Shown: positions 52,106 through 61,484, counted from the first letter of the stretch. The stretch: 64,000 bases of DNA from DASXUX01 sp036504595 (GCA_036504595.1 DASXUX010000042.1:1-64000); one strand, 5' to 3'. Notes: generated by a model from the sequence alone, not told the origin. A program made the numbers and translations.

Positions 52106-53173
52106 CTACCTTTGGAACACCGGCAAGTACCGATTCGGCATGCACAGAATCATCACCGCGATCGCCGTCCCGTAGGTCGAACCGATTTCGTCCCCGTTCC
52201 ATCCGCCATCGGCGCGCTGGGAACTAAGCAACCGGTCGCGGATCGACGTAAAATACCGAGCCCAGTACTCGCCGCCGATCTGGAACATCGCCTGCGCGCC
52301 ATAGAAGTGCGTATAAAAATCGTGCCCGCCTGCGCTGCGGTGCGGGTCCAGATACTTCTTCAGGTATCCAATCGCTTCTTCCGCTTCTTTCGCTTTGTAC
52401 CGGCCGGCCATCAGGAAGACCGTCACGCCCGCGGCCGTCAGCGCCACGGACGACGTCTGCCCGAACTGCACCGAATAACGAATGCCGCCGTCCCGGTTCT
52501 GGCACTGCTTTACGTAGTCGATCGCATTCGCCAGGAGCTTCTCGGGAACCTCGATTCCCGCGCTGCGCGTGCTGCGCAACGCCTGCACCTGCGTCACGGT
52601 CACGGACCCCTCATCAGCGCCCGAATTCGGCGAATAATACCATCCGCCCCGGCTCGACTGCGACTGGTTGGTCTTCTTCACCGCCAGAGCCAGCGCCGTC
52701 TTGATCCGCTCGTTGAACTCCGTCCCGCTGTCCATCCCATAGGCCTCGGCCAGAAACGTCATGGCGAACCCATGCCCGTACATCGTCTGCCCGTCGTTGC
52801 GGCTGGAAATCAGCCCGTCACGGTCCTGGCTTTTCAGCACAAATTCGATGGCGCGCGCGACGTTCGCCCCGTACTTGCCACGCCCGGGCGAATGCCCCGC
52901 TGACAGTAGCGCCAGCCCCGCGAGTCCCGTCATCGCCATCTGATAGGTGCCGCTGCTGCCTTCTGAACCCCACGAGCCGTCTTTGGCCTGGTTCTTCGCC
53001 AGCCAAGCCAGCCCTTTCTCCGCGGCTTCCTCCTGCTTCGGCGTAATCTCGACAAAATCGTTCGGAACGGTATTTTTCGGATCGTCGGCACCCATCGCCG
53101 GCGCGCAGACCAAGCTGCAGACAGCCACAAAATTGAGCACAAAAGCAATTGATCGATGTGGCGCTGAATTCAT
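52106..53173 (-). CDS. Prenyltransferase/squalene oxidase repeat protein, exported
   Basis: A 355-residue exported protein with a signal peptide (FVAVCSLVCAPAMGAD). It is built from alpha/alpha-toroid repeats of the prenyltransferase/squalene cyclase type, with GLAWLAKNQAKDGSWGSEG, VLKSQDRDGLISS, KQCQNRDGGIRYS and LSSQRADGGWNGDE as QW-like segments. The acidic DxDD motif needed for terpene cyclisation is not seen, so an enzymatic triterpene role is unlikely. Such exported toroids are common in planctomycetes and unassigned in function. A GAGG ribosome-binding site lies five bases before the ATG. Confidence 0.85.
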   Translation of the reverse strand: MNSAPHRSIAFVLNFVAVCSLVCAPAMGADDPKNTVPNDFVEITPKQEEAAEKGLAWLAKNQAKDGSWGSEGSSGTYQMAMTGLAGLALLSAGHSPGRGKYGANVARAIEFVLKSQDRDGLISSRNDGQTMYGHGFAMTFLAEAYGMDSGTEFNERIKTALALAVKKTNQSQSSRGGWYYSPNSGADEGSVTVTQVQALRSTRSAGIEVPEKLLANAIDYVKQCQNRDGGIRYSVQFGQTSSVALTAAGVTVFLMAGRYKAKEAEEAIGYLKKYLDPHRSAGGHDFYTHFYGAQAMFQIGGEYWARYFTSIRDRLLSSQRADGGWNGDEIGSTYGTAIAVMILCMPNRYLPVFQR

Positions 53174-53362
53174 GGTTCCTCAGTGGCAGCCAGCCCGCAC
53201 TTCCCAAGCTTCATACTTTAACGCGCTGTCCTCGCGAAAAAAGTCTATTCGCGCCCTATCACTAGACCGGCAAAACTCTGGCTAGCCACGAAAAATCGCG
53301 AAAAATCTTGGTACGCAGCACCGTCGCTGCGCACCTCGTTAAACCTTTCTTCCAATGCGCCC

Positions 53363-53391
53363 TTGGAATACCATTTCGTTTTCCTTATACT
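53363..53391 (+). promoter_or_regulatory. Sigma-70-like promoter for the sigma factor gene
   Basis: TTGGAA, a 17-bp spacer and TATACT lie about 30 bp upstream of the start codon. Matches to the consensus are 4/6 and 5/6. Confidence 0.5.
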
Positions 53392-53421
53392 ACGTCAGGA
53401 ATCCGGGAGGCCGGATTTCGC

Positions 53422-54090
53422 ATGAGGATTTCGCTGGTGAAAGAGGTCACCACGGGCGCACCTCCAGCTAAGCCCGATCAATTGAATCAACCCAGAGACG
53501 AGCGGCAGCGTCGTGAGCAGTTCGAGGCGCTTGCGATGCCTCTGCTGGATCGTCTGTATGCCATGGCTCTGCACCTGGTCCGGGAACCCACGCGCGCGGA
53601 CGATATGGTGCAGGAAACCTATCTGCGAGCGTGGCAAAATTTCGACCGCTTCCAGATCGGCACGCATTTCAAGGCCTGGATTTTCCAGATCCTCACGTAT
53701 CTTTTCCTGAATGAACGGCGCAGCGCCCAACGCCGCGAAACCACGGTCGATTTCGGCGAACATGACATCGTCGCCGCTCCGCCCGAAACCAAGGCCATGC
53801 CCGAAGCCTCCGCCCTGGCCGATTGGGAGAAACTCTATCCAGACCTGGTTGACGACGCCCTCAAGCGCGCACTCGACCGCCTGCGCCCCGAACAACGCAC
53901 GGTCTTCCTGCTCGTAACACTCGGAGAACTCTCGTATCAGGAATGCGCTGATATTCTGGAACTGCCCATCGGCACGGTCATGTCACGACTCTTCCGAGCA
54001 CGCCAGCAGCTCCAGGAGGAACTCGCTCAATACGCCAAAGACCGCGGCCTGATGAGAGGCAACGCGGCTCCCGGCGACCCAGAAGAATAG
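53422..54090 (+). CDS. RNA polymerase sigma factor, ECF type
   Basis: A 223-residue group IV sigma factor. Region 2 (VREPTRADDMVQETYLRAWQNF, about residues 50-75) and region 4 (LRPEQRTVFLLVTLGELSYQ followed by the helix-turn-helix, about residues 155-210) are present, joined by a short acidic linker. It directs RNA polymerase to a specific set of promoters, possibly envelope stress genes. The ATG at 53,422 fits the GGGAGG upstream; a longer frame has no homology. No anti-sigma gene follows. It is convergent with the outer-membrane protein gene. The C-terminus is Asp/Glu-rich. Confidence 0.92.
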   Translation: MRISLVKEVTTGAPPAKPDQLNQPRDERQRREQFEALAMPLLDRLYAMALHLVREPTRADDMVQETYLRAWQNFDRFQIGTHFKAWIFQILTYLFLNERRSAQRRETTVDFGEHDIVAAPPETKAMPEASALADWEKLYPDLVDDALKRALDRLRPEQRTVFLLVTLGELSYQECADILELPIGTVMSRLFRARQQLQEELAQYAKDRGLMRGNAAPGDPEE

Positions 54091-54119
54091 CCCAGCCGTT
54101 CCAGACTCCAGATTCTCCG

Positions 54120-55187
54120 TTAGAACTCCCACCCGACAATAAGCAGACTCTTGAACACCGGCGACTTGTCGCTGCAGCCAAAGAGCGGCGCGATGTCGAT
54201 GTGCATCTGCTTGACCGGACTGAGTTGGAAGCTGGGCCCGATCAGCACTTCCGGCTGATGCACGCCGCGGTGGTGCACTTCGTCTTCGAATGCGACTTTC
54301 ACTTCGCCGCCGACCGAGAACTTTTGGTCCGTGACCGTGTAGCTCACGCCGCCAGTGACTTCATAGCTATTGGTCTGCGATCCGCCCATCGCGTGCTCAA
54401 AAACCGTGTTCGCTGCCCAGTGCAGACCTTTGATGGACGTCTCATCGCCAAAGAGCATCTTGAACTCGCAGTGATCGGCCTCTTTGTCCAGGAACTTGTA
54501 CTCGGCATAAACCGTCGGATTCGCCGGGATCTTGCCCCAATCCGCGAACGCGTAGCGCAGTTCCACGTCCTGCTCGTCAAATGCGAACGTCTTCGAATCC
54601 GGCGCGTGGCTGATGGCATACAAGTCCAATTGCAGACGATGCCCAAGCCCAATCTCCGCCTCGTACTTCGTCTCCACTTCGGCGCTGCCGTGGCGCGGCT
54701 TTTCGATAATGTTCCAGTACTCGAACTCGAATTCGCCTTTTGGAATCACGTACACGCGTGTTTCAGCAAAGCGCCGGCGAGCTGTCCAGCGCGGCTGGCC
54801 ATAGCTGCCGACGCGGTCCTCCTCCTTCAAGGCGCCCGCCTCGCGCTCGCTCTCCACGGTCACCGTCGGCAGTTCCCACGAACGCCGCGCTTCCGCAGCC
54901 GGCCCTTCGTCCAACGCGCGCGCCGGACGCTCGGGCGTGCTCTCCGGCCGCTGCAAGCTATCGGCGGCCGGGCTCCTGCCGATCGGCAGCCGGCTGCCTT
55001 TCAGTTGAGCGATGACTTTATCCTGATCATCGATCTTCTTCTGCTGCTGCTCGACCTTCTGCGACATCGTCCGCATCTGCTCCTGCATCTGCGATAGTTG
55101 GGCAGTCAGGTCTGGCGTGTCGGCAGCCAAAACACTGGCGGCCACGAGGCACAGCAACAACACTACCTTGGACGCACTTCGGTACAT
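54120..55187 (-). CDS. Outer-membrane beta-barrel-like protein with coiled coil
   Basis: A 355-residue exported protein. The signal peptide (VVLLLCLVAASVLAAD) is followed by a coiled coil (SQMQEQMRTMSQKVEQQQKK) and then a beta-rich domain with alternating hydrophobic residues (FEFEYWNIIEKP, VELRYAFADW, VYAEYKFLD), ending in an aromatic-terminal segment SLLIVGWEF as outer-membrane barrels do. It resembles the porins nearby only in layout. The start at 55,187 has a GGGAGGGGAG ribosome-binding site. It is convergent with the sigma factor and divergent from tonB. Its function is unknown; transport or adhesion is possible. Confidence 0.72.
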   Translation of the reverse strand: MYRSASKVVLLLCLVAASVLAADTPDLTAQLSQMQEQMRTMSQKVEQQQKKIDDQDKVIAQLKGSRLPIGRSPAADSLQRPESTPERPARALDEGPAAEARRSWELPTVTVESEREAGALKEEDRVGSYGQPRWTARRRFAETRVYVIPKGEFEFEYWNIIEKPRHGSAEVETKYEAEIGLGHRLQLDLYAISHAPDSKTFAFDEQDVELRYAFADWGKIPANPTVYAEYKFLDKEADHCEFKMLFGDETSIKGLHWAANTVFEHAMGGSQTNSYEVTGGVSYTVTDQKFSVGGEVKVAFEDEVHHRGVHQPEVLIGPSFQLSPVKQMHIDIAPLFGCSDKSPVFKSLLIVGWEF

Positions 55188-55432
55188 GCTCCCCTCCCGC
55201 TTATCTCTAGGTTTGCTGCGACAGTGGCAACCGGCGGGCCATTCATAATCCGACTCAGAATAGAGGCTTCCGCAAGCGGGCCCGGCCAACCGGCGCGGCT
55301 TTGCGCCTTCGTCCTGACGTTTTTATGGCAACCTCTGTCGATTCCCTGTACAGTCGGAACGTCTGATTTATGGGTTTCCCTGTGTCAAATGCACGGGCTT
55401 TTGCGCACGCGTTTTGCACAGAGCGTTCGGGT

Positions 55433-56365
55433 ATGGCTAACCCAGTTCCGCGCCGATGGTCCCTGCGCCAAGCCCCCCCGTGGGTTCTTTCGATCGGCTT
55501 CCACGCCGCTCTGATCGCCGCTTTGGGCTGGGTCTCCATCGGGCTGGATCTCCAGCCCTCCTCGCGCGCCGACGTTCACGAACTTCCCGCACTAAGCATC
55601 GCCCTCGTTCACCCAGACTCCGCTTTCAGCCTTCCCGAACCGACCGCCGCGTTACGACCAAAGGACCCGCCCGCCGACCTCGAAGACTGGTCCGTCTTCG
55701 TGCCCCCTGAACCGCCGCCCGAAGAACCCGTGACCGAGTTTTCGGACGACGCCAGCCTTTCGCCACTTACACTCCAGCCCACCCCACCCCGCCCCGTGTT
55801 CGCTGTTGATCCAATCGACTGTCCGGCCACATCAGACTGGCGTGCCCGACCCGCGCGAGCACCGGGCCGGGCCGCCGTGGCCGGCGGCGGCGATTCCCCC
55901 GGCGGCATGGCGGGCGGCTCAGGTGACGGCCTCACCGGCGCCGGCGGTGCCCCTGGCAACGGCGACGGTCTCGGCTTTGGCGAAGGTTCCGGCCGCGGCA
56001 TCGGAGCCGGCAGTGGGGATGGCACAGGTTCTGGCGAGTCCAGCGCCTCCGGCAGCGTGGCCAGCTCCAGCGCGAACACAGGCGGCGCGCGAGCGCCCCG
56101 GCCAATCAAGCTCGAACGCGGCCCTTACCCTTCGGATGCGCGCCGGCACGGTGTTGAAGGCATTGTCCTGCTGCTTGTGGATGTTCGTGACGATGGCAAG
56201 GTCGGCGAGGTGACGGTCGGCGAAAGCTCCGGCAGCAAGACGCTCGACCAGGCCGCCTGCGATGCCGCCCGCAACTGGCTCTTCACCCCCGCCGAGGCCG
56301 AAGGCCGCCGCGTGGCATCCCGCGTAAAGCTGCGCTATCAGTTCAGGTTGACGGACACAAGATAG
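55433..56365 (+). CDS. tonB: Energy transducer TonB
   Basis: A 310-residue protein that passes proton-motive energy to outer-membrane receptors. The N-terminal membrane anchor (VLSIGFHAALIAALGWV) is followed by a proline-rich then very glycine-rich linker (GSGRGIGAGSGDGTGSGES), and the C-terminal TonB domain with PYPSDARRHGVEGIVLLLVD, VGESSGSKTLDQAA and WLFTPAEAEG. The ATG at 55,433 is favoured because the anchor begins there. No exbB/exbD is adjacent. It follows the outer-membrane protein gene divergently, consistent with a supporting role in outer-membrane uptake. Confidence 0.88.
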   Translation: MANPVPRRWSLRQAPPWVLSIGFHAALIAALGWVSIGLDLQPSSRADVHELPALSIALVHPDSAFSLPEPTAALRPKDPPADLEDWSVFVPPEPPPEEPVTEFSDDASLSPLTLQPTPPRPVFAVDPIDCPATSDWRARPARAPGRAAVAGGGDSPGGMAGGSGDGLTGAGGAPGNGDGLGFGEGSGRGIGAGSGDGTGSGESSASGSVASSSANTGGARAPRPIKLERGPYPSDARRHGVEGIVLLLVDVRDDGKVGEVTVGESSGSKTLDQAACDAARNWLFTPAEAEGRRVASRVKLRYQFRLTDTR

Positions 56366-56371
56366 CGCGGC

Positions 56372-57184
56372 CTACTGCTTATTGTCGCTTCGCAGCGCCC
56401 GTTTCATGACGTCCTTGTCGAAGTAATTCACCGACATGCCGGCATCCAAGACGATCCCCTGAGCGTTCATCCCGCTGGAGCGCTCGCTCAACAGAAACGC
56501 GGCCGCATTGGCAATCTCCTGCGTCGCCAGCGCGCGCTTCCGCAGCGTGAATTGTTCCGCCAGCAGATAGCTGTCCACATAGCCGGGTATCCCCGCCGAC
56601 GCCGATGTCTTCAACAACCCCGCGCACACCGCATTGAAGCGCACATTCGAAAACGCGCTGAACGACTTGGCCAGGAAGCAGAGCGACGAATCCAGCGCCG
56701 CCTTGATCGGCCCCATGTAGCCATAGTTTTCCGAGGCCATCCGCGTTGTCGATATCGACACCGTGACGACCGAGGCGTTCTTGTCCAAAATGGGCTTGAA
56801 GGCGTTGGCGATCGCCGTCAGCGAGTAACACGAGATGCTGACCGCCTGCAGAAAATCGGCGCGCCCGGTTTCGTGAAAGGGTTTTATCCCGCCGGAGTAG
56901 TTCGCGAAAGCAATCGAATGCACCAGCCCGTGAACCGCCGGGTGTTTTGCTCCGATCTCCTTCGCCACTCGCGCGACCTGTTCGTCTTGTTCGACATCAC
57001 AGACATAAATCTCGGCATTCGGCAGCAGTTTCTTCAGTCCGTCGCGATGCGCATCCGACTGCACCACATAGGCGAGCTTCGCGCCCTCCTGCGCCAACGT
57101 TTCAGAAATGAACCACGCCACGCTCTTCTTGTTAGCGACACCAAAAACGACGATCGTCTTGCCTTCCAATCCAAGAAAACTCAC
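56372..57184 (-). CDS. Enoyl-ACP reductase-like SDR (FabI-like, atypical)
   Basis: A 270-residue short-chain dehydrogenase. The N-terminal nucleotide-binding region GVANKKSVAWFI is FabI-like, and Tyr154-x6-Lys161 (NYGYMGPIK) matches the FabI Tyr156/Lys163 pair. The second FabI tyrosine, ten residues earlier, is Ile144, so the classic catalytic pair is incomplete. It is the last gene of the fatty-acid-like cluster and probably reduces, or partially reduces, the growing chain. It may have another role, such as isomerisation. Start ATG at 57,184. A CCAAAAT repeat region separates it from fabZ. Confidence 0.85.
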   Translation of the reverse strand: MSFLGLEGKTIVVFGVANKKSVAWFISETLAQEGAKLAYVVQSDAHRDGLKKLLPNAEIYVCDVEQDEQVARVAKEIGAKHPAVHGLVHSIAFANYSGGIKPFHETGRADFLQAVSISCYSLTAIANAFKPILDKNASVVTVSISTTRMASENYGYMGPIKAALDSSLCFLAKSFSAFSNVRFNAVCAGLLKTSASAGIPGYVDSYLLAEQFTLRKRALATQEIANAAAFLLSERSSGMNAQGIVLDAGMSVNYFDKDVMKRALRSDNKQ

Positions 57185-57193
57185 GCGCTCTCC

Positions 57194-57258
57194 TATTTGT
57201 GATTTTCGATTTTGGATTTTGTATTCAGTGTCGCCGGCAACAATCCAAAATCCAAACT
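57194..57258. repeat. GGATTTT and CCAAAAT inverted arms
   Basis: Left GATTTTGGATTTTG-type and right CCAAAATCCAAAC-type arms form a hairpin in the fabI-fabZ gap, inside the cluster operon. Confidence 0.6.
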
Positions 57259-57677
57259 CATCTTTTCATCGCCGTGCAGGCGAACTCCAAGCTGACAGCC
57301 GTCTTCCCATTCACGCGCGCCGTCCCGGCCATAAAGTACGCGCCCCCCAGCATCTCTTTCAGCGTCACTTCCATCTCAAGCACGTCGCCGGGCCGCACCA
57401 TCTGTTTGAACTTCGCGTTGCTCAGTCGCGTCAGCACCGGAATCTTCCCCGCCAGCGCAGTGCCGCCCAACTTCGCGATCAGAATCGCCCCGCTCTGCGC
57501 CAACGCCTCGCAAATCAGCACGCCCGGCAACACCGGATAACCGGGGAAATGCCCCGCAAACACCGGATCGGCCGGATCGACCCGCTTGCGAGTGCGAATC
57601 GTGCTGCCCTCGACGCCGGCGATCTCATCGACAAGCAGGAACGGCGCACGATGGGGGATGAAATCTTCAATCTTCAT
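57258..57677 (-). CDS. 3-Hydroxyacyl-ACP dehydratase, FabZ-like
   Basis: A 139-residue hot-dog fold dehydratase. The catalytic His43 and Glu57 are spaced 14 residues in AGHFPGYPVLPGVLICEALAQ, exactly the FabZ pattern, with FIPHRAPFLLVDE at the start. It removes water from 3-hydroxyacyl-ACP. It lies between the ketoreductase and the enoyl reductase in the minus-strand cluster. It may be cluster-dedicated rather than the housekeeping FabZ. Confidence 0.9.
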   Translation of the reverse strand: MKIEDFIPHRAPFLLVDEIAGVEGSTIRTRKRVDPADPVFAGHFPGYPVLPGVLICEALAQSGAILIAKLGGTALAGKIPVLTRLSNAKFKQMVRPGDVLEMEVTLKEMLGGAYFMAGTARVNGKTAVSLEFACTAMKR

Positions 57678-57711
57678 TCAGCGCATCCACATCCGCAGTC
57701 CCCGCCCCGCT

Positions 57712-57745
57712 TAATCCAAAATCAAAACTCCAAAATCCAGAATCG
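57712..57745. repeat. CCAAAAT tandem repeat
   Basis: Three imperfect CCAAAAT/CAAAACT units between the dehydratase and ketoreductase genes, the third CCAAAAT-type site inside the cluster. Confidence 0.55.
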
Positions 57746-58501
57746 TCACAGCCCGCCCGTCACTTCCAGGACCGTGCCGGTGACGTACGCCGCTTCCTTG
57801 CTCGCCAGAAACAGCACGCACGCCGCGATTTCTTCGGGATTGCCGAAACGCCGCATCGGCACCTGGTCAACGTATGCCTGTCGCTGCTTCTCCGGCAAAT
57901 CCTTCAGCAGTTCAGTCCCGACAAAGCCCGGCGAAACGCAGTTGACCGTGATTCCTCGCGTCGCGACTTCCTTGCTCAAGCTTCGCGTCAACCCGATCTG
58001 TCCGGCTTTTGAGGCCGCGTAGTTCGCCTGACCCGCAAACCCAAAATGCGAACACGGCGAGGTGATGTTGATGATACGCCCGTAACGCTTCTGCATCATC
58101 CATTGCACCGCGAACTTGCTCATGTTGAACGTGCCGCTCAAATTCGTGCCGATCACGTCCTGCCAGTCCTGCGGCTTCATCATGCCCAGCACCGAATCCC
58201 TGCGGATGCCCGAATTGTTGACCAGAATCTGCAGCCCGTCCGGATACGCCTGCGTCAGCGCCTTGAACAACGCCTCGACCTGTTCGTAGCTGGCCACATC
58301 GCACTTCCGCAGGTCCAGCCGTCCTTCATGCGCCGCATTGCCCTGCTTGAAACTCTCCGCCGCCGCATCGTTGCTGACATACGTGGAGATCACTCGCGCA
58401 CCCGCCGCGAGAAACGCCTCGCTAATCGCCCGCCCGATCCCGCGCGTGCCGCCGGTCACCAAGACAGCGTTGTCTGCAAAATCAAATTTGGTATTGGCCA
58501 T
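57746..58501 (-). CDS. 3-Oxoacyl-ACP reductase, FabG-like
   Basis: A 251-residue classical SDR. TGGTRGIGRAIS (residues 16-27) binds NADPH, NNSG is present, and the catalytic Ser148, Tyr161 and Lys165 are in place (SPCSHFGFAGQANYAASKAG). The C-terminus has VTGTVLEVTGGL. The ATG at 58,501 starts the homology; a longer frame upstream is non-homologous and would overlap the flavoprotein gene. It reduces 3-oxoacyl-ACP made by the cluster ketosynthase. It is 74 bp from the upstream flavoprotein gene and 68 bp from the dehydratase, so it is probably co-transcribed. Confidence 0.92.
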   Translation of the reverse strand: MANTKFDFADNAVLVTGGTRGIGRAISEAFLAAGARVISTYVSNDAAAESFKQGNAAHEGRLDLRKCDVASYEQVEALFKALTQAYPDGLQILVNNSGIRRDSVLGMMKPQDWQDVIGTNLSGTFNMSKFAVQWMMQKRYGRIINITSPCSHFGFAGQANYAASKAGQIGLTRSLSKEVATRGITVNCVSPGFVGTELLKDLPEKQRQAYVDQVPMRRFGNPEEIAACVLFLASKEAAYVTGTVLEVTGGL

Positions 58502-58575
58502 GAGCCCCACTCTATCACGCCGCCAGCATCCGGAAAAGCAGCGCCCGCCGCCGCTTGCGAACCAAAAACCATGAA

Positions 58576-60000
58576 CTACGAACCCGAAACCCGCTGTTCC
58601 CGCGCGTATTTGTCCACGTTGTTCGCGACGATGATGCCGTAGTTTACCGCACCCAGCCATCCCGACATGATGATGCCGACCGACCCGGCATGGAACAATC
58701 CGCGCACTTCACTGGGCAGGCCCATGCTGACCTTTAAGCCCTCGAACTTCGTCCCGAACGATGCGCCGCCTTCATGCTGCGTGTAGCGCTCGAACGTCTT
58801 CGGCGTCGCCGCCTCGGTCCAGTCAATCTTCCCACGCACGCCTGGCAGGTATTTCTCCAGCCCGACAATCGTCTCCTCGATCAGCTTGCGCTTTTCGGCT
58901 TCGTACTGCTCCGGCGTCAGCGAGGCCCAATCGTCGTAGTTGGCGTTCGTGGAGGAAACGATCGCATACCGGTCGCTGCCCGGCCGCAAATCCGGGTAAT
59001 AGAGCGAAAAAGTGCGGCTGGTCACGTTTCGCGAACACAGCGCCGTCGAATCGAAGTGCGGCAGAACCGACGTGAAGAGCAGATCCCCGATGTGCTCGAT
59101 CTTCTCGCCGCGCCGGATGCCCAGGTAAACCTGGCAGCTCGAATTGTTCATCCGCACCGAGCGGACTTCATCGACGAACTCCCGCCGCAGGTTCTCCGTG
59201 CCCACCATCTTCAAAATCGTCGTGCGCAGATTCGCGTTGCTCAGCACGGCCTTCGCCTTGATTGTGTGCCCGCCCGCCACCACCCCGCACGTCCGGCCAT
59301 TATCAACCAGAATCTTCTCGACGGGCGCATTGACCCGCAGATCGACCTTGTTGCGCAGCATCTCCGTGCGCATCTTCTTCAGCAGCAGATTCGTCCCGCC
59401 CTGGAACGTGAACACGCCCTTGCTCATGAAATTCGAGAAGACGATCCCGTACGTGATCGCCGGGTCGTCCAGCGTCGAGCCGTTCGCGTAGGCGATCGGC
59501 TCCATCAACAGGCGCACCACATCGTCGCGTCCGGGAAAGAACTTCGCGAACAACTCCCGCGTCGTCATCCGCTGATCGTCGTAAAAGTTCATCGCGCGAG
59601 CAGTCTCGAAGAACTTGTCCACCGTCGGCTGCTCGACGCCAAACCGCGTCGTCAGGATGCGCTTGAAGTCGTTGACGTCGAACGTCGTCTCCAGCGAAAA
59701 CTGCGGGTTGTCGAAGCGGATGTGCTTAAGCTGAATGATCGAATCGGCGATCTCCTGGGTCCAATACTTGCGGCAAGACTTCACCATCCCAACCGGGAAG
59801 CCATGCAGCGAAATGTCGAACAAATGCCCGCGCGGCCGAGTGAACCAGGTCGCGAGCCCGCCAAAGTTGGCATACTGTTCCAACAGTAGCACGCGGTGGC
59901 CGATCTTCGCCAGCGTGTTCGCCGCCGTCAGCCCGGCCAGTCCACTGCCGATGACAATGATGTCGTACTCGCTCTTAACGTCCTTCAACCAGTCTCTCAT
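58576..60000 (-). CDS. Phytoene desaturase-like FAD oxidoreductase, second
   Basis: A 474-residue flavoprotein of the CrtI/CrtNP/amine-oxidase superfamily. The dinucleotide-binding motif is IIVIGSGLAGLTAANTLAK (GxGxxG) with LLLEQYANFGGLA after it. The C-terminus has GLKVSMGLPSEVRGLFHAGSVG, the family's FAD-closing region. In the cluster it may desaturate, saturate or isomerise a polyene chain. It is adjacent (27 bp) to a second CrtI-like gene, with which it shares layout but little length homology, so a heteromeric pair is possible. No crtB or other carotenoid gene is in the window. Confidence 0.87.
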   Translation of the reverse strand: MRDWLKDVKSEYDIIVIGSGLAGLTAANTLAKIGHRVLLLEQYANFGGLATWFTRPRGHLFDISLHGFPVGMVKSCRKYWTQEIADSIIQLKHIRFDNPQFSLETTFDVNDFKRILTTRFGVEQPTVDKFFETARAMNFYDDQRMTTRELFAKFFPGRDDVVRLLMEPIAYANGSTLDDPAITYGIVFSNFMSKGVFTFQGGTNLLLKKMRTEMLRNKVDLRVNAPVEKILVDNGRTCGVVAGGHTIKAKAVLSNANLRTTILKMVGTENLRREFVDEVRSVRMNNSSCQVYLGIRRGEKIEHIGDLLFTSVLPHFDSTALCSRNVTSRTFSLYYPDLRPGSDRYAIVSSTNANYDDWASLTPEQYEAEKRKLIEETIVGLEKYLPGVRGKIDWTEAATPKTFERYTQHEGGASFGTKFEGLKVSMGLPSEVRGLFHAGSVGIIMSGWLGAVNYGIIVANNVDKYAREQRVSGS

Positions 60001-60027
60001 CTTCCCTCACTACGCTTTGCGTCCTCT

Positions 60028-61434
60028 TCAGCTCCGGCCCTTCAGCACGTGCGCATTCGCCATCATGATCCCGCTCAGCAGCGCGCCGACAATCCCCAAA
60101 AATCCTTGATCGGTCCCGCACAGAAACAGATTCTCCAGGTCGGTTCGCCCGTCGCCTGTCTTGTTCGTCGAACCATACACGGCGCCATTCACGTGCCCCG
60201 TAAACCGCTCAATCGTGCGCGGCGTAAACACGTCGATATTCTTGACGTGTTGCCGGAAGTCCGGCACGATCCGCGAGACCGCCGCTGCGCTCTGTTCGTA
60301 CCACTCGCTCTTGTGCTTTGAATACAACTCCGGCGATTGGCTCGTCCAGAATGCGTAATTGGCCATGTGGGTGATGCGCACCAAGCCTTCATCGAGCGGC
60401 TTGAGATACTGGAAATTATTCGGGCAGCACACCACGCCGCTGTGCAAGTCCACCGGTTCTTCCGGCGGCCGGTATTGGAATATGTCGCGGTCATTATAGA
60501 AGACGATCGTAAAGTCCAGCCCCAAGTCTATCGGCAGCGCATCCAGCACCGAGATGGACTCCACAAAGGTCATCCGCCCGGCATGGCTGTACAAATCGGC
60601 CCTCTGCGCTGGGGCGAGATCCGGCCGCAACGCCAGCGTCTCCACCAGGCCGGCCGAGGAGAGCACTGCGTCAGCCGTGATGACATAGCCGTCTTCGAGT
60701 TCCACACCGGCCACGCGACCCTTCTCGATCAGCAGTCGCTTCGCACCGCGGTTGAGCCTCAGTTCGCCATGATTCCCTTTGAAATGCCGAATCAGTGTGG
60801 AGATGATCTGTCTTACGCCCGCCCGCGGCCGCCCGAATCCTTCACAGAAGATGCTCTTGAACATGATGGCCATCTGACCGAACTGCATATCGTCTTCCCA
60901 CGCGCTGCCGTAATACATCAGCGGGCAGAGCAGCATCTCGATCAGCAGCGGCTCGGTGATGAACTCCCCAAGCGCCTGCCGAGCGGGCGCGTGCAGGTCA
61001 AGCGCTTGCGTCGCCTCCAGTGCCTGCAGGCGCTCGACGAGGCGCCGGAACCCATCCACTTGTGCGGGGAATTTGCTGGCGATCTGCTCCGTCAACAGCG
61101 CGATATCGTTGCTGAAACGCAGCGTCGCGGTCGGGAACCGGACCTCGCTATGCATCTGCGGCGAAAGGTCCAGTTCGTCGTAGCGAATGCGAAGCTGCCG
61201 CAGCAGCTTGGTCAGCGGCGCAGCCTTGGTTTCTTTCGTAACAAAATTCGTGACCGCATGCAGCCCAACGTCGAACTTTCGCCCTCCGATCTGATAGAAG
61301 GAGTTGAGTCCCCCCGGCATCGAATGCCGTTCGAGAATACAGACTCTCTTCCCGAAGTGGGCCAAACGGATGCCCGCCGCCAGACCGGACATGCCAGCCC
61401 CAATGATCACGCAGTCGTAATGCGACTCAGACAT
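60028..61434 (-). CDS. Phytoene desaturase-like FAD oxidoreductase, first
   Basis: A 468-residue CrtI-like flavoprotein. The N-terminal FAD motif is CVIIGAGMSGLAAGIRLA, followed by LERHSMPGGLNSFY; the C-terminal part reads LENLFLCGTDQGFLGIVGAL. Its role is likely as for the following gene; both precede fabG in the cluster. Its place between the Uma2 gene and the second flavoprotein, with 50 and 27 bp gaps, indicates one operon apart from the Uma2 insertion. The substrate is unknown; conjugated chain desaturation is a guess from the cluster. Confidence 0.87.
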   Translation of the reverse strand: MSESHYDCVIIGAGMSGLAAGIRLAHFGKRVCILERHSMPGGLNSFYQIGGRKFDVGLHAVTNFVTKETKAAPLTKLLRQLRIRYDELDLSPQMHSEVRFPTATLRFSNDIALLTEQIASKFPAQVDGFRRLVERLQALEATQALDLHAPARQALGEFITEPLLIEMLLCPLMYYGSAWEDDMQFGQMAIMFKSIFCEGFGRPRAGVRQIISTLIRHFKGNHGELRLNRGAKRLLIEKGRVAGVELEDGYVITADAVLSSAGLVETLALRPDLAPAQRADLYSHAGRMTFVESISVLDALPIDLGLDFTIVFYNDRDIFQYRPPEEPVDLHSGVVCCPNNFQYLKPLDEGLVRITHMANYAFWTSQSPELYSKHKSEWYEQSAAAVSRIVPDFRQHVKNIDVFTPRTIERFTGHVNGAVYGSTNKTGDGRTDLENLFLCGTDQGFLGIVGALLSGIMMANAHVLKGRS

Positions 61435-61484
61435 GGGCCGACATGATAGGTTTCAACGCGAAGGATTCAAGTTTCAGGCGGACA

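Noticed and set aside
52106..53173. Squalene-hopene cyclase
   Set aside because: The toroid repeats are present, but the DxDD acid motif is missing and the protein is exported and half the usual length.
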